Below are positions 55,321 through 64,000 of a DNA stretch of 64,000 nt, piece after piece. The stretch is from Solea solea. Its lineage: Eukaryota > Chordata > Actinopteri > Pleuronectiformes > Soleidae. The position numbers were made by a program, and so were the translations under genes. The notes beneath the pieces are model-generated. The model was not told where the DNA came from. It searched no databases and saw nothing but the letters and a program-made list of their open reading frames with translations. The DNA lies in NCBI RefSeq assembly GCF_958295425.1, contig NC_081152.1, forward strand, positions 23,506,015 through 23,570,014, read 5' to 3'. Position 1 is the first letter of the stretch. Each line of letters begins with the position of its first letter.

Positions 55321-57659
55321 ATAATATGAATTATGTATATAGAATAAAATACATTTACATTATTACAAGTGAATTTTTACAGAACTCTGTCTGTGTCTGA
55401 TCTGTGTACTTGCAGGACGCAATGACATGCTGACACTTCTTGCCATAAGATGGAACCAGCAGAAATGTCAAAACCTGGCTGCTGGACTTTCCCAGAGGTA
55501 CCATAAGGTAAATATAAACAATATTTGTTTGCAGCAATGGCAAAGAGTAGGTCAATGAAACACACATGCAGATTTGTGCACATAGGCTTGTGATACATGA
55601 TAGTTACAACATCTGCATGATTTGAGAAGCATTTATACACTGTATTTATCACTGTATTTTAGACATCTAAAGCTCTGAATATCCAGATGGTGGACCTGGA
55701 AACCCTGAAAGCCCAGCATCAACTGGATGACCAAACTGTAGAAGATTTTGTGCTAGAAGTCAAACAATGGGCAGAGGGTAAGAATGTGAAACATTATCTG
55801 ACATGGAGAAACATTTGTGATGCAAATATGTTATTCAAATAAAATTGAATTGAGTTGAAGTTGAAGCAACCTGCAATCAATTTTGTCTGGAGAAACTGAC
55901 CATCCAGGCTCACCACACGCTTTGTGTAAGAAGATTGAGGCCCTCACAACCAGCATCAAGATGAGAGCTCAACCCCTATATCGGAAAAATGGTATGTTAA
56001 CATTGTAGGCCTTTTCAGATCACAGTCTGTACCACCCGTACCACTGTAGTTGGCACGACCATAGCATTGAAGCTATGTCCTCAACCCCAAGTCTTGCATA
56101 TTAGGGCAGCCAAAGGTGTCTCATTCTGGGGTTTGAGCACAGAGCATGTCCCTAAGCTGGCTTCCACTTCCAGCACCACCTCCTCCACTGTGACCCCTGT
56201 TGTAGGGCGACCATCTAGTGGTCTGGCTTTGCCTCGACACCTCGGACAGATGTATTTCTGTACGGCCAGTAAGCTACCTCTTATGCCACAGCATTTCTTG
56301 TGGACCCAAAGCTCGCATTCAGTGCACTAGATTGAGTTGACACCAACGCTGGAGCGACATACCGTGTTGCGTTTTGTTATTATAAGTATCTATCTATTAT
56401 GATCAAATTTGTTTGGCAAATGAAATTTCCTTCTGTTGTGCAGCTGCAACTTAAACAAGATCATGGACTTAATGTATTTAAAATATATAATGTGGGTTTA
56501 TTTTTGTTCTTTGTTTGTCAGACAGCAACAAAGGTCGACATCGAATTTGCAGTAAAATAAGGCAACAGAAGACTACTTTGAAGGCAATGGTAGCAGAGTA
56601 CAACAGTCTTGTTCCATCCGAGCAAGCGGTGTGCATGGATAGCATTCTGGACACAGAACATCCCTGGCCATGGCAAATTAGTGGTATGCATGTATCATGT
56701 ACTGTGCATATTCTTTAGTGGTGAAAGAATGATCATATCCTTTACTTAAAAGCTATTAAAAGTCTATTTACAAAGTAAAAAATACTGATACTACACTGCA
56801 AAAATACTCTGATCACAAGTAAAATATTTGTTTTCAGTGAAATCAGTAAATTATACTTAAAGCATTAAAAGTTGAAGTTGTCCAATAATTGTAGTGAAGT
56901 AAAAGGTAAAATATTTTCCTCTGAGATGTTGTGCAGTAGAAGAAGAAAGTAGCATAAAAAGCAAAGTATCTCAAATTTATACTTAAGCACAGTACTTTAG
57001 TGAATACACATTTCATCACTAGCATTCTTACTTTTAGGTGTACCAATGGACATATTTTCATTTTGACAAAGTATGCATGCGTATGAAAGAAAAGATCTCT
57101 GTAGCTACATGCTATAAACAGTGGTCTGAATGTTTTATATTGATGTATTACAGGTTCTGCTGATTTTAGCATGAAGAAAGAAGTCTTCGATAGGGTGATG
57201 GGTGTTCGAAGGCTTCAAGAGGAGAAGAAGATTCTTGTCAAAGAAATGAAACAGCACTGGGAGTCTCTCAAAGCCCATGCCAGGGTCTTGTCTGAGTTGT
57301 CTCAGCATCAGAGTGAAGACACCTTGCAAATGTAATGTAAATGTGGCCTTGTACTTTTTTTATTTTTTTTATTTTGAACGTTTGGCAAAGTTACGTTTAA
57401 ACTGTGAAAGACTTGGATAGTGACATATTTTATCATTGTAGATGAATTCACTATATGGCAAGAGATTCAGAGGAAGGACTAGTGACATGAGATTATAAGC
57501 AACACGTTTTCAATTACAGGAACATTATGCTGGGCAGTGGGAAATTGGTTTGTGCTATCGAGCTTGTTAGCTGAATTTAGACAGCCCTTGCACTGAATTG
57601 CAACTTAGTTATTTTTATGTGTCCCTCTCTTATTTGCTTTTCCATTCATCTTGCTCTCA

Positions 57660-59110
57660 AAGTCATGACAAAGCCCAAAACTAGAAGCTGCCCCAATTGT
57701 GAAGCAAGCAACGCTGCCACAAGGAAGACCTGTGCCAGCTGCTATGCTTGCCTCCTGCTAAGAAAGGCATTCAAAGACAAAGAAAAGGCAGTGAGGACAG
57801 GCAACTGGGGTCAGAAGACCCTAAAACACAGAAACGGTGCCAGAGTTGTGGCCTCAGCCCATGTAGCTGTAAGGAGTCCATCAATTTTTCTTCTAATTCA
57901 TGATATTATTTTCATTATGAGTGACTGTAGGTTTTCAGGTACAGTGGAGATTCATTGAAAAAAATTAAATATCACTGACTTTGATGTGTTGTGTGTGCGC
58001 ATCAAACCTGCAGTCCATTGTATTCATTAAAGGTGGTTGAACATAATGCTGCCACTTCATATGAGCCACCCCTAACCTTAAATTTAGCTAAAGATTCAAA
58101 ATTATTTGGCTAATTATTTACATATAGGCTTGAGGTCCACATAGCACTTTTTTCTGATCATCGGCGAAATGAAATTCACCAATGAGGATTGAGCTAGGTC
58201 CGGGTCCAGAGCCAAATGACTTAAGGTGCATCTGTAATTAGAGGTGGTACACTAGTAGCTGCAGTGTGAGCTGCCAAAAGCTACTAAAGTAGAGTAGTGT
58301 ATGATGACCCAGCGTTGGGTCTCAGATTAACAGATTATTTATGGAACATAGACAAAATAAATTGTAAAAAGCAGTAAGTTAAACAGGGTGTCATTAACAG
58401 TTTGCTTTACGAGTCACACATACTGTACCCTCAAACTCCAGTCCTCAGAGGAATCATGGTGAAATACTATGATCAGTGCAGTGCAAACACATTTGTATAT
58501 CATTAATTACTAAACTATGTGACCATGTATGAGGTGGGATACATTAGAATTCCAAATAAAACTCCTCTTTATTTCAAATTCTATTATTATATTGAGTATT
58601 TAATGGAAAATAAATCATACTTTATTTGTCATTAGCTGCAGATTCATGGTGAGGTGTGTCGATGTTGTGACTCTCTGAACCATCCAGACATTTCCTGAGA
58701 TGAAGATTTCTATTTGTTGAGCTGTTTCTATCTGGTTTAACTGATTATCTCAATTATTTCAGAGCTATGAGACCAGTGATGTGACAACCTGGGTGAATAT
58801 TTATTAATTACCACACTCGCTGACCTACATTAATCTTCATTCAACTGAGCATGAAGATGCCCATTCAGTCATTAATAGAACATTTTCAAGAAACCCTTAA
58901 AAAAGATTATAGACATTAGCCAACACTGGTGCACACATGACTTTCTGAAATGAAGTGAAAAATTGTAACATGTCAGTGTGTAATATCAATGCAATGTTAA
59001 CATTTTGTGTTATTTATTGTGTATATTTCAGGTGAGCAAGCTTGCTGCCTTGGGCTACAACCCATTTTGTTCATTGGGAAGAAAAAGAAGAGGTGAACAC
59101 GATAAATGCA
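57660..59110 (+). CDS. Second KDZ-element gene: zinc-cysteine basic protein
   Basis: Exon 57660-57866 encodes MTKPKTRSCPNCEASNAATR, then KTCASCYACL. Two CXXC pairs 10 residues apart suggest a small zinc-binding fold, followed by a Lys/Arg-rich helix (RKAFKDKEKAVRTGNWGQKT). The donor is gtaagg. A second exon begins at 59033 (acceptor atatttcag) with VSKLAALGYNPF. Its frame is then disturbed near 59100 by the double hairpin at 59113-59192. It is in the same orientation as the transposase. A DNA-binding accessory protein of the transposon is plausible but unproven. Confidence 0.6.
57867..59032. other. Intron, no recognised gene
   Basis: AT-rich intron-like sequence between the two exons of the second KDZ gene. 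No ORF or named repeat stands out. Confidence 0.45.
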
Positions 59111-59112
59111 GA

Positions 59113-59192
59113 AATTATCACCTACATGTGCCCTGGAGGGGCACATGTAGGTGATAATTCCTGCTCATCTTTTTTTAGAAAAGATGAGCAGG
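59113..59192. repeat. Two adjacent perfect hairpins
   Basis: The first has 21-bp arms (59113-59133 and 59139-59159) around a 5-base loop. The second starts at the next base, with 14-bp arms (59160-59173 and 59179-59192) and a 5-base loop. They lie inside the second exon of the zinc-cysteine gene. Confidence 0.95.
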
Positions 59193-59304
59193 GCATGAGT
59201 ACATTGTTAAAAGTAAGGCAAACATATGTTATTAGGATTCATGCTTTGGGATGTGCTGTCATTATGAGTAATATTTATTTTATTTATATTTTTATGATTT
59301 CAGA

Positions 59305-59537
59305 TTCTCAAAAGATTTAATTGCCAGAAGCTCCCAGACCATCTCCAACTCCACAGTCTACCACCTCTCCCTCCCAACCGTCTTCTCCGCCTCATCCTCC
59401 AGATCCTTCCACCTTTCTCCCATCTACTTCTCATCCCCAAATGGACTATGAGGAGGAGACTTACACCCTAACTCTCATCCCTGTTCAGGCTCAAAGCACC
59501 GCCTCAGCATCTCCTTCTCAAAATACCATGACTGAAA
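59305..59537 (+). CDS. Pro/Ser/Thr-rich exon in the KDZ element
   Basis: After an acceptor (tgatttcag) a frame reads PEAPRPSPTPQSTTSPSQPS, continues in low complexity to a short acidic end (MDYEEETYTLTL) and meets a donor (gtgagt) at 59538. A short basic exon (AKGEGKKKRK, about 59742-59786) may follow. It may be a disordered region of the second KDZ gene. Confidence 0.4.
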
Positions 59538-59589
59538 GTGAGTATTAGCAAGCATTAATAATAACAATATATATATATGTAATGTATGT

Positions 59590-59650
59590 ATGTATATATA
59601 TATATATATATATATATAAATATAAATATAAATATATATATACACATACA
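59590..59650 (+). repeat. (TA)n microsatellite
   Basis: TA-dinucleotide and TAAA-interrupted run. Confidence 0.9.
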
Positions 59651-60565
59651 TATATGTATATATGTACAACCAGCACAGACACATTACTTAAAATATGGCC
59701 TTTGCTGCATGTCATCCCCTCTCTCTGCCCCCCTAATATCTCCCTGACCAGTGCAAAAGGTGAAGGGAAGAAAAAGAGGAAGACAGGTATTTGTTTTTGT
59801 TTTTGTGGTACAGCCTTCTCATCAAATTAAATGTGCAATGCAATCCTTGATAGCAGCATGATAATATTTGTTTGTGTGCATGTTGACACAATGAACCAGA
59901 CACATGTAAAGAGCGATGCAAACACAAGACTTTTCGGAGGACAGATTTTTTTCACCCAATCCCTCTTATTATCAGTAAGGTTAAAAACATAATAGATTGC
60001 TCAACAACTTGTCTACATGTATAAGAGAAATTACTCATGAGATAAAACAAAAACTAATTTGGATACATATAGGACAAGATGGACACTTATCTCTTCCTCT
60101 CTGTATCAACATTGTACAGCTCAACTCTAATCTATTCACTTTTGGGTCCTCTACTTCCTTTTCCACTGTAGATAGTACTTTGAATAGTATCCCCTTGATG
60201 TAGGCAGAGGTGATTGTCAGAGCAATGAAGTTGGGAAACAAGCTTTACTTTGGTCTTGAGAAGCTGCAGCCTTTATTTATTGACAAACTCTAAGCTACAC
60301 TGTACATTTACTGCAACATTGACAACACACTACACACATAAAAAGCTACGCTACACATAACATATGAAGCTTTGTTCTTGACAAGTCTATTGTCAATTGA
60401 CCACAGCGTGGTCAAAGCTTTATGCAGGACATCGACTGTCGTGTGACTAATCGCTGGTTTGCAGTAATGTCACACCACCTTTTAGTACCAGCTCAGCTAG
60501 CTTGGAACCTTGACCAAGGTGTGCCAGGTACTATCCACAATAAAAATCAAAGAACAGTGAATAGG

Positions 60566-60705
60566 CGAGATAAGGTGGTTCACCCAGGGCGAAGCTCAGC
60601 CATTGATTCGGTTGTGTTAACCCCTGTGAATATCCCAAATGTGGGAATCTTGACAGTAAAATCCAGCTGTATTCACCTGGGGGATGTCAAAGTCATTTTC
60701 TAAAT
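60566..60705 (+). ncRNA. U1 snRNA pseudogene
   Basis: The sequence follows the order of vertebrate U1 from stem-loop I to stem-loop IV: taaggtggttcacccagggc (U1 has aaggtggttttcccagggc), then ccattg, gtgttaacccctgtga and cccaaatgtgggaa, then gggggatgtc. The 5' end that pairs with splice sites is missing and the Sm-site region is degraded, so it is a retropseudogene or dead copy. Confidence 0.75.
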
Positions 60706-61036
60706 TTCTTCTTCTTTCTTCTACTTTCCTTTTTTTTGCATAATTTCAGGCTGTCGAAAATGTTTGAAGCAAAAAGTATTTCACTACAATGAAATAAACG
60801 AATAACGACTAAAGGAGGTAGGCTGCAATTGACTGAGTGAAATAACAGTTAATTTACCAGTGGTTGCTGGAATGGCTCAAACTTCTTTTTGGCTGTGTTT
60901 CTGTGAGTGTGTGCAGGGAAGGGAAGAGGTAAAAGTGAGCTGGCTGCCTTGTTCCTCATGGTAAGAGCTCAGAACTTTGATCCACATTAGCTGATTTTAA
61001 AGCTGTTAATTTTTTTTATAGTATGCTTTATAAATA

Positions 61037-61372
61037 TACACTACTCACAAATATATAGGGATATTCCACTTTCTAATGGAATTTCAGAATATCCAAAAAA
61101 TGCACTATAACCTTTCCAGGTGATCTTAAAGGCTAAACTTTTGAATGCATATGTCTCAGTACGTATTGCTTGTTCTTCTGGTTCAATGACAGTTCCTATT
61201 TAAACAGTCCTCTTCATCATGCTGTTCACATTTTGACATCATGATACCAAGACGACACCTAACAATCAATCAACAGTCCCTGGTCACTGCGAGGCTTGAA
61301 ACAGGATGTACTCAGAGGGAGGTTTCCTCTGAGCTTGGAGTGTCACAGAGTGTCATCAGCAGGTTGCAATAA
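61037..61372 (+). pseudogene. Tc1/mariner-like transposase start, truncated
   Basis: Non-coding 5' sequence beginning actactcacaaatatatagg precedes an ATG at 61241. A 43-codon frame follows, reading HLTINQQSLVTARLETGCTQ and ending SELGVSQSVISRLQ, a helix-turn-helix of the Tc1 DNA-binding type. A TAA then ends it. The catalytic DDE part is absent, though weak traces may lie around 61640-61740. Tc1 transposases bind element ends through this domain. Confidence 0.65.
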
Positions 61373-62394
61373 GTTGACTTGTGAACAGTATGAGATGTCT
61401 TGTCGAGCTGTAATTGATGCTCAGGGACAAATTACATTTTACAGATGGTGCAATTTCTTGCTGTGGTATACCCACTATGCACCGATTGATCAGCTGGTGT
61501 TGGTAAAAGAGTTGATAATTAATTTTGTAATCGATTAATCGTTTCAGCTCTATTCTACAGTATTCACATTGACCACACAAAGCCAGGTCTCCACGGCACT
61601 ACTTTCACTAATCAAACATGAGTAATAAGATGTAGACAGTACAACCAGCACCAACTCGTTACCGGGATGTCCACAGAGCAGGAAGCATGGTGAACCACAA
61701 GGTGGCTCTGTATAGGCACCACCACCGTGGGGCGCTATTTAGTCTTGGAGAATTTATCTGTTAACCTGGACCACTTATTTTAACAGGCAGACATTACATG
61801 ACTGAAAGTTGGTTGTATTTCTATGTTATAATTTTATATTAAAGAAAATTTAGTGTGCTGCAAAGTGATTTTAAAAAACGGTAAACGGAATCAGCCTAAA
61901 AAATCCCTTACGACCACTGTTGTTGAAAAGATGAGATGAAGAAATTAATATTGCATTCTTCTACTCTACTACTCGCTGTAGCATCAACTTTTTACATTTT
62001 CCAGCAGTGGTATGTACTTACTTCCATACTAGGTTAGTACCAGGCTTCTGAAAAACCAATCATGAGTCATTTGTTGTTTTATAAAACTCCATTGATGTAA
62101 GCTAATATTGTGGTACATGCAATGATCTTAGACTTGTTTGCATTCATTCTTTTTTTTCAGTGGCAGAACTTGGGAAGACACCTGGGAGCCTGCCAGCAAC
62201 TTTAAGGACTCCATTTAATGTTTTTGTTTGTGTCTTTAAGACACCTGTATGTTGAATGTTATTCTCTATCTCTCTCTGTCTGTGCAGAGAATAAAAATTA
62301 AGATTTGTTAATTTTTTTAAATTCACTTCAGTTTGCCTTTTTCGTTACATTTCTTGCACACACTCCTCCACTTCTCTCATTTAGTGTTTTTAAT
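61373..62394. other. Intra-element DNA, no supported gene
   Basis: A short word aatcgattaatcgtttcagc near 61530 recurs in fish repeats, and the rest is unassigned. A possible splice acceptor (ttttttttcag) at 62160 precedes a short open stretch. Confidence 0.4.
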
Positions 62395-62652
62395 AGGCAA
62401 GTCAAGTTTTCTCCGGGTTCTCCGGCTTCCTCCCACAGTCCAAACACATGGAATATGGAGATAAGGTGAATTGGTCACTCCAAATTGACCGTAGCTGGGA
62501 GTGTGAGAGTGAATGGTTGTTGGTCTCTATGTGTGGCCCTGCAATGGACTGGCTAACTGTCCCCGCCTATCGCCCTATATCAGCTGAGATTGGCACAGCA
62601 CCCGGCGTGACCCTCCAGTGGAGGATAAAGTGGTAGATGATGGATGGATTGA
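62395..62652 (+). mobile_element. RTE/Rex3-like LINE 3' part
   Basis: Typical words are tccggcttcctcccacagtc, gtgaatggttgttggtctct, cgcctatcgccc and gatgatggatggat. It is a truncated 3' portion. Confidence 0.68.
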
Positions 62653-63465
62653 TGGACAACATAAGACACATATTTCTCAAATTGCTGACTTATACTGTAG
62701 GCAAGTCTTGTGAATGTAGATGGATGAAAGCAGATTGTGTTGTACCAGATGTGAATTCAAAAGGTGAATTAAGTTTTAATTCAGTTGTTTGAGATCATAT
62801 TTGGTGAAACCAACAATTCAGCACCATAGACAGTTTAGCACTGTAAAATCTCGCAATAGTGTATTTCTGCTAAGAAAGAGACACATTTCGAACAGTTAAT
62901 TTTCTACTAATGTCTCAGAAAAACAATTTAAGTGTCAAAATGTTCAGAAGTCTTCATAATCTGCGCTCACTTTTATTTCTCCCAATAGAGGTAACATAGG
63001 ATGCTACAGGGCTAATAAAGGGGAGAGGCAGTGATGTTACATTTTCATATTGAACATATTCATACTCATATTCAATTATATTTAACGGCAGGGGCTACAG
63101 TAAACCAATTTGACACACGTACAGGAAATTACTCTAAAACTGCTCTGTCGTCCAATGATTTGTATATTTTAATGTTTGTTCAATAATGATTTTAAGAAGA
63201 AATCTACAACAAATGCAGAGGAATAAAAATTAAACGCATTCATGGTTGTGCTTTTAAAATCTTGTGATTTCATGAATAAAATATGCATCATCCATACAGA
63301 ATATTAGATTATTGGCCGTTTCGGTTATATAAAACTCTCAGTTTAGAGTTTCTAGCTAGTTGAATTTGTCTGTTGTCTATGAACAAGTAAAATACAAGCA
63401 GAGCATCTGTTATAAGTATATAATAGATAATAAACATGAAACATTTCTTTTCCAGGTTTATTTTG
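62653..63465. other. AT-rich DNA, no recognised gene
   Basis: It lies between the LINE tail and the right inverted repeat. I see nothing coding. Confidence 0.45.
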
Positions 63466-63894
63466 AAAGTGTAATCGTACATTGTAAATTTATTCTCCTA
63501 ATTCCGTCCACCCGGATGTCGGTAAATGCGCGATATTTAAGCATCTAACTAATTTCATATGTTTGGCCTAATAATGCTGCTACATGATTGGTATTTATGA
63601 AATAGGGTGAAAAAATTGTCTTTAGTAGCAGTATTACTCTTACTCGTAAAATATGAAACATTTCTCTTCTGGGTTTATTTTGAAAGTGTAACCGTACGTT
63701 GCATATTTATTTTCCTAATTCCGTCCACCCGGACGTGGGTAAATGTGTTGTCGCTAACTTTGCAGTGCCACGGGCCCATATCAATAAAACATCCCAGAGC
63801 GTCCAGATGTGGAGCGAGAGGGGTACCGACAGCGTCACTTCTTGAAGCGTACGGCCAGCTGCCGATTTTGACGCATTGGGAATGAGAACGTTGG
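63466..63894 (-). repeat. Right inverted repeat of the KDZ element
   Basis: Reverse complement of the left repeat, with about 26 bp (agctgccgattttgacg region) absent from the left. Beyond it, a short tandem repeat (cgtgtgtctcctgctctct) reaches the window edge. Confidence 0.85.
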
Positions 63895-64000
63895 TTACGT
63901 CGGGGCGGTAACGTATTGTGTCACTTCCTGTGCTTCCACTGGTGTTACGCTGTGTGTCTCCTGCTCTCTCCGTGTGTCTCCTGCTCTCTCCGTGGTTCTC

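Larger units (their letters stand above)
51900..57335 (+). pseudogene. KDZ (Zisupton-like) transposase, multi-exon, damaged
   Basis: Exon chain: about 51900-52320 (CxC2-like cluster CSQCGNNCAAIRCRDC), 52411-52512, 52748-52980, 53081-53252, 54101-54187, 54399-54744, 55106-55223, 55416-55507, 55663-55777, about 55866-55991, 56521-56681 and 57153-57330, nearly all with GT/AG borders. Diagnostic pieces are VSVDGNHKHYRF (about 53205-53240), FDGVFIAKDEDV, DEEGLELAVCRHGVLLAALN, MRPFLSVVHAKAHD and SGTNQEGAGKTLGEEVEQ. These define the KDZ catalytic region, which acts on the transposon ends in the nucleus. Lesions are a TGA at 52809-52811 and compensating frame changes near 53113 and 53190. A long gap at 53260-54100 holds other repeats. 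Confidence 0.85.
51131..63894 (+). mobile_element. 12.8-kb KDZ/Zisupton-like DNA transposon
   Basis: About 430-bp inverted repeats at 51131-51562 and 63466-63894 bracket a multi-exon KDZ transposase and a second spliced gene. Each inverted repeat contains two subterminal direct copies of a roughly 75-bp motif (taccgacatccgggtggacg and relatives). The arms differ by small indels, for example 26 bp present only near 63853-63878. I could not find a clean target duplication, so the exact ends are uncertain. KDZ elements (Kyakuja, Dileera, Zisupton) encode very large transposases with cysteine clusters, and Zisupton is known from fish. Confidence 0.72.

Noticed and set aside
56067..56330. 87-codon open frame between KDZ exons
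   Set aside because: Low-complexity Ser/Thr stretch without domain, splice support or conserved pattern. I could not tell it from chance.
60396..60414. Perfect 8-bp hairpin with 3-base loop
   Set aside because: Too short to stand out in 64 kb of AT-rich DNA, with no context.
63895..64000. Target duplication of the KDZ element in the right flank
   Set aside because: No 8-bp word next to 63894 matches the sequence before 51131. Boundaries may be off by a few bases, so I did not claim one.

Overview
The window looks like a repeat-dense stretch of a teleost fish nuclear genome, probably a percomorph-type spiny-rayed fish. The reasons are spliced coding exons with GT/AG borders, L1-type LINEs with genuine target-site duplications, BEL/Pao and gammaretrovirus-like elements, hAT, Crypton-like and KDZ/Zisupton-like transposons, fish-type RTE and Rex-like LINE tails, and many short microsatellites. 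There is no operon structure and no single-copy host gene that I can name with confidence. Almost everything is transposon-derived, and much of it is nested.

Layout. (1) 1-4.0 kb: a Ty3/Gypsy pol remnant, small teleost repeats, and a minus-strand three-exon coding chain (1170-2020) with an 8-residue tandem repeat. (2) 4.0-14.65 kb: a hAT-like non-autonomous element (3998-14651) split by an endogenous retrovirus (4534-14384). The retrovirus has 431-bp LTRs differing at 6 positions, a tRNA-Leu type primer binding site, a leader packed with hairpins, and broken gag, pro, pol and env. (3) 15.7-28.25 kb: two L1 LINEs on the minus strand, one inside the other, each with target duplications. A TTAA-bounded MITE array sits inside the inner one. 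(4) 28.8-37.5 kb: two exons with matching phases, probably one gene, whose intron holds a BEL/Pao retrotransposon (29795-36491, TSD cttag) that has lost the YxDD part of its reverse transcriptase. (5) 37.8-39.3 kb: a spliced Crypton-like tyrosine recombinase gene with one premature stop. A fragment of a second copy lies at 47.75-48.06 kb.

(6) 40.5-43.8 kb: a complete hAT transposon with a perfect 8-bp TSD, whose transposase is interrupted by a perfect 32-bp fold-back. (7) 44.2-45.8 kb: a long-TIR element carrying what looks like a self-contained two-exon mini-gene for a 71-residue acidic protein that I do not recognise. (8) 47.5-50.0 kb: a SINE and BEL/Pao fragments in opposite orientations. 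(9) 51.1-63.9 kb: a 12.8-kb unit flanked by about 430-bp inverted repeats. It contains a many-exon KDZ (Zisupton-like) transposase and a second spliced zinc-cysteine gene, and has itself collected a U1 snRNA pseudogene, a Tc1/mariner start and LINE tails.

The genes do not act together as a host pathway. They are mobilisation modules (reverse transcription with integration, target-primed reverse transcription, DDE or KDZ transposition, tyrosine recombination) in successive layers. The most unusual signals are the covarying hairpin array in the retroviral leader, the long-TIR mini-gene element, the KDZ composite, and several perfect short-loop fold-backs.
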